A stretch of 64,000 nucleotides of DNA from the NCBI GenBank assembly GCA_016840825.1, contig JAEORN010000003.1, positions 29,040 to 93,039 of the forward strand, in the 5' to 3' direction. The notes beneath the pieces were generated by a model that was given only the letters and a program-made list of their open reading frames with translations, was not told the origin of the DNA and did no database searches. The position numbers and the translations under genes are program-made. Source of the DNA: Candidatus Thorarchaeota archaeon. GTDB lineage: Archaea; Asgardarchaeota; Thorarchaeia; Thorarchaeales; Thorarchaeaceae. The number at the start of each line of letters is the position of its first letter. Position 1 is the first letter of the stretch. This document shows positions 34,467 to 43,944 of the stretch, one piece after another.

Positions 34467-36638
34467 ATGGTACTTACAAGTCAGGAGTTGGCATATGCGA
34501 AGAACTACCTCGGAAGAGAACTAACACAAACAGAGTTGAATATGCTAGATGTCCTGTGGTCGGAGCATTGCAGCTATAAAAGTAGTAAACGTTGGTTCCA
34601 TCATTTCAAAACAGATGGAAAGAGTGTATATCTTGGTATAGGCGAAGGAGCAGGACTTGTAGATATAGGGGATGGATATCTCGCAGGTGTGGCAATGGAG
34701 TCGCATAACCACCCCAGTCAAATTGACCCATATAATGGAGCTGCGACTGGAGTGGGCGGAATTATCAGAGATGTCATTTCTCAAGGTTGTAAAGCAGTTG
34801 GACTAATGAATTGTTTGCGTTTTGGACGTCCTGAAAAGCCAAGGAACGCGTATCTACTTGAGCAAGTGGTCAGAGGAATCTCAGAATATGGAAACAGTGT
34901 TGGGATACCTACAATAGGAGGGGAAATTGAGTTTGATGATTCATATGATGAGAATTGTCTGGTGAATGTGGTTTGTATAGGTGTGATCAAGCCGGAATAC
35001 GTGGTGAGGAGTAGCGCACGAACTCCAGGGTATCACCTTGTGATGTTTGGTTCAACAACTGGCCGCGATGGAATTGCGGGAGTAAGCTTCGCTTCAGAAA
35101 CCTTCTCAGATGAGGAGGAGGAAAATCGTTCTGCAGTCCAAATCGGTGATCCACTCTCAAAGAAGATTCTAATAGATACTTTAACTGAGCTTGTAAAAGA
35201 GAAGCTTCTTGATGGACTCCAAGATTTTGGTGGAGGCGGTGCGACCTCAGCAGCTGGCGAGCTAGCGAAACAAGGAGGGAATGGAGTTGAAGTTAATGTT
35301 GATAGATTCCCGCTTCGGGAATCAGACATGGAATCTCATGAGATCATTATTTCAGAATCTCAGGAACGTATGCTCGCGATTGTATCTCCAGAGAATCTAG
35401 AAAGGGTGCTCGCAATCCTTGAAATGAATGATACACCACATGCAGTAATCGGAAAGGTAACAGAGGAGAAATTCTACACGGTCTTAGAAAAAGGGGAAGT
35501 AAAGGCTAAGCTCCCCATTGAGCTTCTTGTTGATGGATTTCCAGAACCAGAAAGAAATGTTGGTGTTCTACCTACACGCAGTCCAGGGATGGGTTGGTTG
35601 TCAGAACCTGAGGACTATGCAAAAACAATCATTGACCTTCTCGGTTCATTGAATATATGTGATAGATCATGGGTGTATCAACAATACGACCAACATGTAC
35701 AATCGAACACTATCGTGGATATAGGTGAAAATGCAGGCGTTATAGAATTTCCATTAGGAAAACTATTAGCATTCACTAGTGACTGTAATTCTTTCCATTG
35801 CCTATTGGATCCTTTTCATGGCACAGCTAATTCTGCAGCTGAATCACTTCGCAATCTTGTATCTATGGGAGCCGCTCCGCTCTTTATTGCTGATTGCTTG
35901 AATTTTGGTAATCCAGAGAAACCAGAGGCATATGCCCAATATGTTGAATCAGTTCGTGGATTGGGTCAATTCTCACATGATTTTGATATTCCGATTATTG
36001 GAGGAAATGTCTCTCTCTACAACGAGGCAGTTGTTGAAGGAGAAACACGGAGAATCAATCCTACACCCCAAATTATGATTGCAGGAATTCTGAGGAATGG
36101 TGCAATACCAATTCGAAGGAATCTCATTACACCATGGGCGAATCTTTTCTTGATAGGTGAGACACACCCTGAATTGAATGGCACAGAATTTCAAAGATTA
36201 CAGATCGGCGAAGCGAGAGGTCTACCTCCGAGATACAGACCTCATGATGAGAAAGCCGCTATGAATGCGGTCATTGAAGCTCATTCAAAGAATCTCATTC
36301 GATCCTGTAACGATGTTGGTAGAGGTGGGGTTGGAATCAGCCTCATGAAAATGGTAATGAATAGTACCTATGGATTCAAACTTGACTTAGAAGGGACACC
36401 TGGAAGCGCTCGAAGCTATGCTGAGAGGCTATTCTCTGAGGGTGGAGGAAGATATATTGTTGAGGTCCCTGAAACGAATCAGCCAGAATTCACAGCAATA
36501 ATGGAAACAGCTGGAGTAAAGATATGTGAGATAGGACTTACAGTCCAAGAGCATATTGCAGACTTCGGAAAGTTCGTAGTTCCTATGAATAAAGCTCATG
36601 ATGCATATAGGAATGGTTTGAGGAAATATATGGAGTAG
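34467..36638 (+). CDS. purL: FGAM synthase large subunit PurL (small type)
   Basis: A 723-residue ATP-dependent enzyme converting FGAR and ammonia to FGAM, with PurQ and PurS as partners. It shows the typical opening (LDVLWSEHCSYKSSKRW), MESHNHPSQIDPYNGAATGVGG, LQDFGGGGATSAAGELA and two repeated AIRS-like halves. Length matches the PurS-dependent form rather than the 1300-residue PurL. It begins 4 nt after purQ. Confidence 0.97.
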   Translation: MVLTSQELAYAKNYLGRELTQTELNMLDVLWSEHCSYKSSKRWFHHFKTDGKSVYLGIGEGAGLVDIGDGYLAGVAMESHNHPSQIDPYNGAATGVGGIIRDVISQGCKAVGLMNCLRFGRPEKPRNAYLLEQVVRGISEYGNSVGIPTIGGEIEFDDSYDENCLVNVVCIGVIKPEYVVRSSARTPGYHLVMFGSTTGRDGIAGVSFASETFSDEEEENRSAVQIGDPLSKKILIDTLTELVKEKLLDGLQDFGGGGATSAAGELAKQGGNGVEVNVDRFPLRESDMESHEIIISESQERMLAIVSPENLERVLAILEMNDTPHAVIGKVTEEKFYTVLEKGEVKAKLPIELLVDGFPEPERNVGVLPTRSPGMGWLSEPEDYAKTIIDLLGSLNICDRSWVYQQYDQHVQSNTIVDIGENAGVIEFPLGKLLAFTSDCNSFHCLLDPFHGTANSAAESLRNLVSMGAAPLFIADCLNFGNPEKPEAYAQYVESVRGLGQFSHDFDIPIIGGNVSLYNEAVVEGETRRINPTPQIMIAGILRNGAIPIRRNLITPWANLFLIGETHPELNGTEFQRLQIGEARGLPPRYRPHDEKAAMNAVIEAHSKNLIRSCNDVGRGGVGISLMKMVMNSTYGFKLDLEGTPGSARSYAERLFSEGGGRYIVEVPETNQPEFTAIMETAGVKICEIGLTVQEHIADFGKFVVPMNKAHDAYRNGLRKYME

Positions 36639-36644
36639 AGTCTA

Positions 36645-38081
36645 ATGGTAGAAGTCTTAGTCATCTCAGGAAGTTTGAGTGATGAGAAAGTTATCAAGAA
36701 AGTAACCAACACTCTTGAAGAGCTTGGAATAGACCATACCGTAGAGATAGCTTCTGCCCATAGAGAGCCTGAACGTGTCAAATCAATTGTTGAAGCAACA
36801 GATGCCAAGGTCATTATCGCAATTGCGGGACTATCAGCAGCCCTTCCAGGGGTTGTGGCATCCTTCACATCCAAACCGGTCATTGGCGTTCCAGTATCTG
36901 CTGCACTAGGTGGTCTTGACGCACTTCTTTCAATCGTTCAAATGCCTAAAGGTGTGCCAGTAGCAACCGTTGGGATTGATAATGGTCAAAATGCGGCGTA
37001 TCTCGCAGCGAGGATTCTGAATGTCGAAGGAGGACCACAGAAAGTGCTACCTTCTACCTATGCAGAAGCAGGTGTTGATGAAGAGCTGGTAGGAAAGGGT
37101 TTGGCTATTCTAGGTAAATATGTGAAGGAATCCTTCCAATTTGGAGATGTCACTCAGGATTATGGACATTATGCCAACACCGTCAAAATCAATGATGATC
37201 TATGTATCGCCCTGTCAACGGATGGAGTCGGAAGCAAGGTTCTCATTGCAGAATTGGCCGGAAAGTACAACACAATAGGTATCGATTGTGTGGCAATGAA
37301 TGTGAACGATCTAATTTGCCTGGGAGTTACACCAGTAGGTTTTGTCGATTATCTAGCCTCTGAGAAACCATTGCCAGCAGAAATTCTCGATGAAATTGGA
37401 ACAGGATTACTCGAGGGATGCAGAGAATCTGAGATACCCATCCTAGGTGGTGAAACAGCCATACTTCCAGACATGATAAAAGGCAGTTCAGGTATCGGAT
37501 TAGACCTTGCTGGAACAGCTGTAGGAATTGCTAAACCAAATGAGTTGATAGATGGTAGGAGAATACAACCAGGAGATGTAATCATAGGAATAGCATCTAA
37601 CGGAATTCACTCCAATGGGTTTACATTAGCAAGAAAGGTTTTGCTTTCCAGATACAATGTTTCAGATAAAATGGATTGGGGGGTATGTCTTGAAGATGAG
37701 CTTCTTCGCCCTACTCGAATTTATGTTAAGCATTTCAAAGCGCTGAAAGATGCAGATGTGGATGTTCGTGGTATTGCACATATCACAGGATCAGGGTTTA
37801 GAAAGATATTGCGCCTTGGACCGCATAGGTATAGTATCGATGAGCTTCCTGATATCCAACCTATTTTCGAACTAATCAGGAAAGTTGGTAAGGTGGATTG
37901 GGAAGAGATGTTCACCACATTCAATAATGGGATTGGATTGGTCATAGTCGTACCTCAAGAGCAGAAGCTACAAGCAATGGATGTCCTTAAGGAATTTGAT
38001 CATGTCTTTGAGTTGGGGCATGTAGGTAAATCTGATGTGCCAAAGGTCGAATTGGTTCAATTTGGAGTAACAATACGATGA
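36645..38081 (+). CDS. purM: PurE-PurM fusion: AIR carboxylase/mutase with AIR synthetase
   Basis: A 478-residue fusion. Residues 1 to about 128 are PurE (GSLSD at 9-13, SAHR at 37-40, [13 protein letters not shown] at 61-73), which makes CAIR. Residues about 136-478 are PurM ([77 protein letters not shown]), which makes AIR. The two act in sequence, PurM product being PurE substrate, so channelling is plausible. No purK is present in the window, so whether PurE uses CO2 directly or NCAIR cannot be told. The TGA overlaps the ATG of purD. Confidence 0.93.
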   Translation: MVEVLVISGSLSDEKVIKKVTNTLEELGIDHTVEIASAHREPERVKSIVEATDAKVIIAIAGLSAALPGVVASFTSKPVIGVPVSAALGGLDALLSIVQMPKGVPVATVGIDNGQNAAYLAARILNVEGGPQKVLPSTYAEAGVDEELVGKGLAILGKYVKESFQFGDVTQDYGHYANTVKINDDLCIALSTDGVGSKVLIAELAGKYNTIGIDCVAMNVNDLICLGVTPVGFVDYLASEKPLPAEILDEIGTGLLEGCRESEIPILGGETAILPDMIKGSSGIGLDLAGTAVGIAKPNELIDGRRIQPGDVIIGIASNGIHSNGFTLARKVLLSRYNVSDKMDWGVCLEDELLRPTRIYVKHFKALKDADVDVRGIAHITGSGFRKILRLGPHRYSIDELPDIQPIFELIRKVGKVDWEEMFTTFNNGIGLVIVVPQEQKLQAMDVLKEFDHVFELGHVGKSDVPKVELVQFGVTIR

Positions 38082-39334
38082 CAAGAATCCTCTTAGTTGG
38101 AAACGGAGCTAGAGAACATGCGATCGCTGTAGCGCTTTCACGCTCAGAAGTAGAGATCGTAGCGCATATGGATAAACTCAATCCTGGTATAGCATCTTTG
38201 GCAAAGGAAGTGAATATCAATACACTCATGGATCCTAGAAAACTTCCTGATTTATTCGGGATTGATTATGCAGTGATCGGACCAGAAGCACCATTATCTG
38301 TAGGGGTTGTTGATTACTTAGCGAGAAATGGGATAGAAAGTATTGGTCCTTTTCAAGAAGCAGCTCGAATCGAAACGAGTAAGGCAATGGCACGAAGAGT
38401 TCTAGAGAATGTAGCTAAGGAAGCCAATCCAATATTCAAGATCGCAAGGAGTATAGATGTTCTAAGAAAGTTCGAGGATGAAATTGGTGTGGAAAACATC
38501 GTGGTCAAGCCCGATGGTCTTACCGGTGGCAAAGGAGTGAAGATTTTTGGAGACCATTTTTCGTCGAGAGAGGAATTGGAGAAATACGCAGAGTCATTAT
38601 TGATCGATCATGGAATTGTTATTCTCGAAGAGAAGGTTGTTGGTACTGAATTCACTGTGCAAGCATTTTCTGATGGAAAAAGGATTGAACCTATGCCTCT
38701 TGTTCGTGATTACAAGAGAGCCTTTGATGGAGATCAAGGGCCCAACACTGGTTCAATGGGAGCATATTCAAGAGAAGACCACAGACTTGCATATGTCACA
38801 GATGAGGATCTGAACGCTGCATTGGATATAATGCAACGTTCCATCATTGGTATCAAGAAGATGACCAAGCTTGAGTACAGGGGAATTCTTTATGGTCAAT
38901 TCATGAAAACAACAGAGGGAATAAAGGTTATTGAATTCAATGCACGTTTTGGAGATCCAGAAGCATTGAACGTCCTTTCTATACTTAGAACTCCTTTAGA
39001 TAGTGTATTTCAGAGTATGATTGATGGAAACGTTCTCCAACCAGAATTTGAGAATAAAGCTACTGTATGTGTCTATATTGTACCTCAAGGATATCCAGGC
39101 CCTGAGGTTGTTAAGGACAAACCATTGAGCATCGTTTCAGGAGTGGAGAGTGAAATCTACTATGCATCAGTATATGATAAAGAGGGTATCATTCATACCA
39201 CAGGGAGTAGGGCCATCGGTATATTAGCAAAAGGAAATACTGTTCCAGAAGCCCGAGAGATTGCCTACAAAGACGCAGAGAGAGTGAACGGAAAAATCAG
39301 ATACAGAACTGATATTGCGGAGGGTGTTGAGTAG
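38078..39334 (+). CDS. purD: Phosphoribosylamine-glycine ligase
   Basis: A 418-residue ATP-grasp enzyme making GAR from phosphoribosylamine, glycine and ATP (step 2). Motifs: [60 protein letters not shown]. Joined to purE/M by an ATGA overlap and followed by guaA, whose ribosome-binding site begins in the purD stop codon. Confidence 0.96.
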   Translation: MTRILLVGNGAREHAIAVALSRSEVEIVAHMDKLNPGIASLAKEVNINTLMDPRKLPDLFGIDYAVIGPEAPLSVGVVDYLARNGIESIGPFQEAARIETSKAMARRVLENVAKEANPIFKIARSIDVLRKFEDEIGVENIVVKPDGLTGGKGVKIFGDHFSSREELEKYAESLLIDHGIVILEEKVVGTEFTVQAFSDGKRIEPMPLVRDYKRAFDGDQGPNTGSMGAYSREDHRLAYVTDEDLNAALDIMQRSIIGIKKMTKLEYRGILYGQFMKTTEGIKVIEFNARFGDPEALNVLSILRTPLDSVFQSMIDGNVLQPEFENKATVCVYIVPQGYPGPEVVKDKPLSIVSGVESEIYYASVYDKEGIIHTTGSRAIGILAKGNTVPEAREIAYKDAERVNGKIRYRTDIAEGVE

Positions 39335-39345
39335 GAGGCTATTTG

Positions 39346-40902
39346 GTGTCAGAGCTAGTAGTTGTTATCGACTATGGAGGACAGTATACACATCTCATTG
39401 CCCGTCGATGCCGAGAACTTGGTGTTTTCGCAGAAATAGTACCCCAAGATCAAATTCTAGAGCTAACTCATTCACCTCATATAAAGGGTGTAATCATGTC
39501 TGGTGGTCCTCGGACAGCAGGTGAAGAGGACCTTGCATATCCCTTTGAACAGAACCTTGAATCGATGAAGAACCATAATGTTCCAGTTCTGGGAATCTGT
39601 TTTGGACATCAGATTCTTGCAATTGCTAGTGGTGCGAAATTAGAGGCGGGAGGTAATCCCGAATATGGTAGTACTATGATATCCATCAAAGATACGAGTT
39701 CCATTCTCCAAGGTCTGATTGATGGACAAAGGGTATGGATGTCACATAGCGACCAAGTCGCGAGTCTCCCGTCTGCGATTTCAATCCTAGCGACAACTGG
39801 TGACGGCCATATTGCCGCCTTCGAGGATTCAAACAATCGAAGATACGGCGTGCAGTTCCATCCTGAAGTATTTCATACCACCAATGGAATGTCCATACTT
39901 GAGGTATTCCTTCGGCAAATATGCAAATTCGACGATTATTGGACACCCGTAAGTGTCATTGACAATATCATAGGTGATGTCCGTGAGCAAGTAGGTGATG
40001 GACGAGTCTTAATGGGTACAAGTGGAGGGGTTGATTCAACTGTTGCCGCATTCCTGATAAAGCAGGCAATTGGAGACCGACTATACTGCATCTTTGTAGA
40101 TAATGGATTATTACGAGAGGGAGAGGAAGAAGAGGTTTCTGGTGCCTTCAAAGAAATGGGTTTCACACATTTTGAAGCTGTTGATGCAAGTTCTGAGTTT
40201 CTTGCAGGTCTAGAGGGAATAGAGGATCCAGAGGAGAAGAGAAGGGTAATTGCAGACACATTCATCAGAGTCTTTGAACGTAAAGCTCGAGAACTGGAAG
40301 AGAAATATGGTGAGTTCGAGTTTTTAGGTCAGGGTACGATCTATCCAGATAGAGTAGAAAGCGCGGCAACAGGGAAAGCAACTGCAGTAATTAAGAGTCA
40401 TCACAATGTAAGATTACCCAGTTGGATGAGACTAAAAGTTGTAGAACCTCTGAAGGATTTGTATAAGGATGAGGTCCGGCAGGTAGGAAGAGAGATGGGC
40501 ATCCCAAATGTCATGATTCATAGACAACCTTTTCCGGGTCCATCTTTGGCTATTAGAATTGGCGGTCCTATTAACAAGACACAACTGACATTGCTTAGAC
40601 AGGCCGACAAGATCCTGCAGGAAGAGATTGCAAAGGATCCGATCTACCCTTCCATATGGCAATCATTCTGTGTTCTACTTCCAGTGAAATCTGTTGGTGT
40701 GATGGGTGATGAGAGAACATATGACCAAGCAATTGCAATAAGAGTCGTGGAAAGTCTTGATGCAATGACAGCTGCAGTGTCAAGACCATCTTGGGATACT
40801 CTACTAGATGCTGCATCCAGAATTGCCAATGAAGTCAAGGGAATCAATAGGGTAGTATATGACCTAACAAGTAAACCGCCAGGAACAATAGAATGGTACT
40901 AA
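39346..40902 (+). CDS. guaA: GMP synthase, single-chain
   Basis: A 518-residue glutamine-hydrolysing enzyme turning XMP to GMP. It has an N-terminal class I glutaminase (DYGGQYTHLIARRCRELGV, LGICFGHQIL with the Cys, QFHPEV), an ATP pyrophosphatase P-loop (GTSGGVDSTVAA) and a dimerisation domain ending in TSKPPGTIEW. Most archaea split this enzyme in two genes; here it is one. GGAGG at 39334-39338 is 7 nt from the GTG at 39346 and 4 nt from a TTG at 39343, so GTG is preferred. Last gene of the purine operon; it ends in a 4-nt overlap with a convergent gene. Confidence 0.96.
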   Translation: MSELVVVIDYGGQYTHLIARRCRELGVFAEIVPQDQILELTHSPHIKGVIMSGGPRTAGEEDLAYPFEQNLESMKNHNVPVLGICFGHQILAIASGAKLEAGGNPEYGSTMISIKDTSSILQGLIDGQRVWMSHSDQVASLPSAISILATTGDGHIAAFEDSNNRRYGVQFHPEVFHTTNGMSILEVFLRQICKFDDYWTPVSVIDNIIGDVREQVGDGRVLMGTSGGVDSTVAAFLIKQAIGDRLYCIFVDNGLLREGEEEEVSGAFKEMGFTHFEAVDASSEFLAGLEGIEDPEEKRRVIADTFIRVFERKARELEEKYGEFEFLGQGTIYPDRVESAATGKATAVIKSHHNVRLPSWMRLKVVEPLKDLYKDEVRQVGREMGIPNVMIHRQPFPGPSLAIRIGGPINKTQLTLLRQADKILQEEIAKDPIYPSIWQSFCVLLPVKSVGVMGDERTYDQAIAIRVVESLDAMTAAVSRPSWDTLLDAASRIANEVKGINRVVYDLTSKPPGTIEWY

Positions 40903-41246
40903 TCCTGTTTGGGAGGAAATGAACGAACATACGAAATTGATTCTTCTAGAATTTTAGTCATTTCTTGTTTATCGGAGTAGATTGTTTCAGGAATCGTGAT
41001 GTATTCCCTCATACTTCTTCCTTTGATTGGTTGGAACTGCTCTATATCGTAGTTAGTTTTCATTAGCTCCTTTTGCTTCTCAGGAGGATACCTGATGAAA
41101 ACTTCATGCTGAAATACTCCAGCGAACATATGTCCATTTAGGAATAATGCATATTGTCCGAACATCTTCTTTTTTTGGAAAGGCACATGTCGAGCAAATC
41201 TTTCAAGCATTCCAAGAAGATTCTCAGAGGGCTTACTCCAACTCAT
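40899..41246 (-). CDS. TfoX N-terminal domain protein
   Basis: A 115-residue protein matching the TfoX-N/Sxy fold: KKMFGQYALFLNGHMFAGVFQHEVFIRYPP, followed by REYITIPE. In gammaproteobacteria TfoX regulates competence. Stand-alone N domains are widespread and of unknown function, so no competence role is claimed. ATG 41246 is used; an in-frame TTG at 41273 is possible. The stop overlaps the stop of guaA by four bases. Confidence 0.75.
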   Translation of the reverse strand: MSWSKPSENLLGMLERFARHVPFQKKKMFGQYALFLNGHMFAGVFQHEVFIRYPPEKQKELMKTNYDIEQFQPIKGRSMREYITIPETIYSDKQEMTKILEESISYVRSFPPKQD

Positions 41247-41274
41247 CGTAATCAACCAACATTCATTCCCCAAG

Positions 41275-41283
41275 GATAAATAA
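41275..41283 (+). promoter_or_regulatory. TATA box of the deacetylase-family gene
   Basis: GATAAATAA lies about 34 nt before the ATG at 41313. With no Shine-Dalgarno site before that ATG, a leaderless or nearly leaderless transcript is likely. It supports the ATG over the TTG at 41286. Confidence 0.4.
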
Positions 41284-41312
41284 GGTTGTCACACAAGAAA
41301 AATAGTTTGAAA

Positions 41313-42461
41313 ATGAGAGGAAAATTAGTCTACCCCTATACGGATGAGCTTCGTAACTATCAGTTCAACCCAGAGCATCCTCTTAAACCTGATAGACTCA
41401 AACTAACATACCTGCTCTCCGAACACCTGGGCCTATTGGATCGAGTGAAAATAATTGAGCCCTCCATAGCTACTCGTGATGATATTGAGATGTTTCATTC
41501 GCCTGATTTTATTGATGCAGTCATCAAGTGTGGAGAGACCGCTTGTGTTGATTATAGACATGGTCTAGGAACTCCGGATAATCCGGTTTTCCCCAATATC
41601 TATGAAGCTGCAGCAAGATACGTTGGAGCTACTCTAGATGGAATGCAAGAAATAATGAATGGTGCCTCTAACGCTTTTGTGATATCAGGAGGTTTACATC
41701 ATGCTCAAAGGACAGAAGCATCTGGTTTTTGCATTTTTAATGACGTCGTTCTTGCAATCATGAAACTTCAGAAGAAGAAGAAATGCAAGGTTATGTATGT
41801 GGATATTGATGCGCACCATGGAGATGGAGTGCAAAATGCATTCTATCGATCGAAAGATGTCCTGACTGTTTCAACACACCAGAATGGTCGTAACTTTTTC
41901 CCCGGAACTGGGTTTGTCTATGAGTCCGGTGCAGGGGATGCAATCGGATATTCGGTGAATGTTCCAGTTTCTGTAGGAGCTTCATCGGAGGAGCTTATCT
42001 CAGTCCTAAATGAGATAATCGTCCCTCTAATGGAATCATATAATCCTGATCTACTAGTCAGTCAACTTGGAGTAGATGGTCATTTTCTCGACCCATTGGC
42101 ACAGCTTGCATACTCTTCTCATGGTTACGAAACAGTGGTGAGAAAATTAAGAGACCTTTCTTCAGATATCTGTAAGATTGGTTGGCTTGCGGTTGGTGGG
42201 GGAGGTTATCATCCCATCAATGTTGCTAGGTTGTGGACGTTATTCCTCGCAATAATGTTGGATGAGAAGATTCCACAGGAGTTCCCAGAGGAATTCAAAG
42301 AAGAGTGCCTGAGTCTCGGATATAGTAATTTTCCTGAAGGAATACGAGATGAGTCAGAAATTGTACAGCAATATCTACCAAGATCGGTCGTAAAGCTTGA
42401 TCTTGAAAGAACAATTCGCAGGGTCAAAGAAACCCTCTTTCCCTATCACGGACTATTCTAA
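41313..42461 (+). CDS. Histone deacetylase/AcuC-family deacetylase
   Basis: A 382-residue zinc-dependent arginase-fold deacetylase. The active-site motifs are whole: GGLHHAQRTEASGFCIFND (tandem His), VDIDAHHGDGVQNAF (zinc-binding Asp and His), STHQNGRNFFPGTG, SQLGVDGHFLDPL and GGGGYHP (transition-state Tyr replaced by context GYHP as in the family). Substrates in archaea may be acetyl-lysine proteins such as Alba or small acetylated amines. Class I-like length. The stop overlaps the next convergent gene by four bases. Confidence 0.9.
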   Translation: MRGKLVYPYTDELRNYQFNPEHPLKPDRLKLTYLLSEHLGLLDRVKIIEPSIATRDDIEMFHSPDFIDAVIKCGETACVDYRHGLGTPDNPVFPNIYEAAARYVGATLDGMQEIMNGASNAFVISGGLHHAQRTEASGFCIFNDVVLAIMKLQKKKKCKVMYVDIDAHHGDGVQNAFYRSKDVLTVSTHQNGRNFFPGTGFVYESGAGDAIGYSVNVPVSVGASSEELISVLNEIIVPLMESYNPDLLVSQLGVDGHFLDPLAQLAYSSHGYETVVRKLRDLSSDICKIGWLAVGGGGYHPINVARLWTLFLAIMLDEKIPQEFPEEFKEECLSLGYSNFPEGIRDESEIVQQYLPRSVVKLDLERTIRRVKETLFPYHGLF

Positions 42462-43141
42462 TCAGCCAAATCCAAATTGCCTTCCAATTGAATATCAATC
42501 CATTTGCGTACGATTTTGATTACAAGATCAGATGCAGAGGCAAGTATAATGGCATCAGCGTCCTCGGAAAGCAGAGAAGATGGATCTACACCTGACCTCG
42601 CGACTCTCAGAAGAGGAGTGTAACATAACATACCGAGTGCTTCGACTACATTCCCGGAGTCATTACCAGTAATCTTGAATCTCTTACCCAACTCCTCTAA
42701 TGGAGAGATATCGCTATCAGCATCGAAGAGACTTATGAGAAATCGCTCTTTTCCTGATATGATGACATCAGGCTCTGCACAATCTTCGAATGCATATACT
42801 TCACTTGAATCAAAAACCATGGAGTGTGTGAGTTCAGTATCTTCAGTCTGAAAGCAAATTGTTAGATCCATAAATGATTGTTCAGTAGTGTCCATAAAAT
42901 CTTGGAATTCTGATTCAGATAAGCTATGCAACTCTCGAGCCTTCTCAACACTTAGACTCAAAGCAGCTCTTGAACCATCAACGATAGGTCCCAAGTACTC
43001 CATAATCATGAATTGATCATGATTCAGTTCACGAGCCATGGCTCTCAATGTGCCAAAGAGAGTCTTCCTTTCTGTATTATCTGACAATAGAATCAAGCCG
43101 TCGCTAAATCTGAAGGCATATAGAGATGTTGCTATCGCCAC
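42458..43141 (-). CDS. Unknown protein, possible SCP2-like domain
   Basis: A 227-residue soluble protein, acidic, with a GTG start. Residues about 120-165 (PDVIISGKERFLISLF, then EELGKRFKITGND) loosely recall the lipid-binding SCP2 fold, where a strand, a helix and a KxxGD turn follow in this order. The match is weak. The N-terminal part looks like a mixed alpha/beta sensor domain (SLYAFRFSDGLILLSDN). No catalytic motif. Divergent from the amidohydrolase-like gene with 47 nt between. Confidence 0.5.
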   Translation of the reverse strand: MAIATSLYAFRFSDGLILLSDNTERKTLFGTLRAMARELNHDQFMIMEYLGPIVDGSRAALSLSVEKARELHSLSESEFQDFMDTTEQSFMDLTICFQTEDTELTHSMVFDSSEVYAFEDCAEPDVIISGKERFLISLFDADSDISPLEELGKRFKITGNDSGNVVEALGMLCYTPLLRVARSGVDPSSLLSEDADAIILASASDLVIKIVRKWIDIQLEGNLDLAD

Positions 43142-43188
43142 AGCAAAGAAAGAAAAGTATCGATTGTGCAGGATAAGTGGTTATCTTC

Positions 43189-43944
43189 ATGACAACAGAC
43201 ATTCATACCCAACTTGGTTACAACCAAATGACAGTTCATGAAGTTGATGACAAATCATTAGGAGAGCAAGTGGATCTTCTAATCGGTCAAATGAATACAT
43301 TTGGCATCGAACGAGCTGTGCTAAGCCCAATCGAACCATTTGAAGGCAACAAGCTCTATAGAAAAGCAGCTGACATGTATCCTGATAGACTCTACTCTGC
43401 ATTCACACTGTATCCTAGACCAATCGAAAGCGCACGACAGATGTTGAAGCGTTATGTGGACTCAGGGTGCATAGCTTTAATCATGGATGAGAAGTTATAT
43501 CATCCACAGGACCCAGCTGCGGATGCCCTCGTTCAATCTGCTGTGAAGTTGGATATTGCGATATACTTTAGAAGTAGAGAGCTGAGAGGAGCAAATCTAG
43601 CATTTGTAGATAGATCGTCTTTGATCCATCCAGAGGGTAGATTCGTTGTACTCCATATGGGAGGACTCTTCTCCTTCCCAAATGTCATACCTCTAATCAA
43701 GCGTCAGAATGTCTGGCTTGAAACCTCATACACTCTTACTAAGTTGGTCGAGTCTCCAATGAGAGTCTATCTTGATGCCTTGATTCAAGATATTGGAGTT
43801 CGAAATCTTGTATTTGGTTCTGGGCATCACACTGAGTATGCTCATCAACAAGCATCATTGAATATGATTGATCTTAATTATGAACAACAGAGATTGATTA
43901 CCAAAGAGAATGCCTACTTTGTACTTGGAATAGAATTTAGCTAG
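43189..43944 (+). CDS. Amidohydrolase-like TIM-barrel protein
   Basis: A 251-residue protein with the outline of amidohydrolase-2 enzymes: strand 1 DIHTQLGY, GIERAVLSP, YSAFTLYPR, FVVLHMGG, VWLETSY and the late FGSGHHTEY. The metal site is altered: the usual HxH after strand 1 is HTQ and the late FGSD is FGSG. It may use fewer ligands or be inactive. The start may also be the GTG at 43177. It overlaps the convergent thioredoxin-like gene by 8 nt. Confidence 0.65.
   Translation: MTTDIHTQLGYNQMTVHEVDDKSLGEQVDLLIGQMNTFGIERAVLSPIEPFEGNKLYRKAADMYPDRLYSAFTLYPRPIESARQMLKRYVDSGCIALIMDEKLYHPQDPAADALVQSAVKLDIAIYFRSRELRGANLAFVDRSSLIHPEGRFVVLHMGGLFSFPNVIPLIKRQNVWLETSYTLTKLVESPMRVYLDALIQDIGVRNLVFGSGHHTEYAHQQASLNMIDLNYEQQRLITKENAYFVLGIEFS

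Noticed and set aside
36645..37030. PurE domain read as a specific class (CO2-using or NCAIR mutase)
   Set aside because: The motifs visible ([18 protein letters not shown]) do not let me decide by eye, and absence of purK from the window is not proof.
28660..40902. Recent horizontal transfer of the whole purine operon
   Set aside because: By eye its base and codon use look like the flanking genes and PurP is an archaeal marker; only guaA hints at foreign ancestry.
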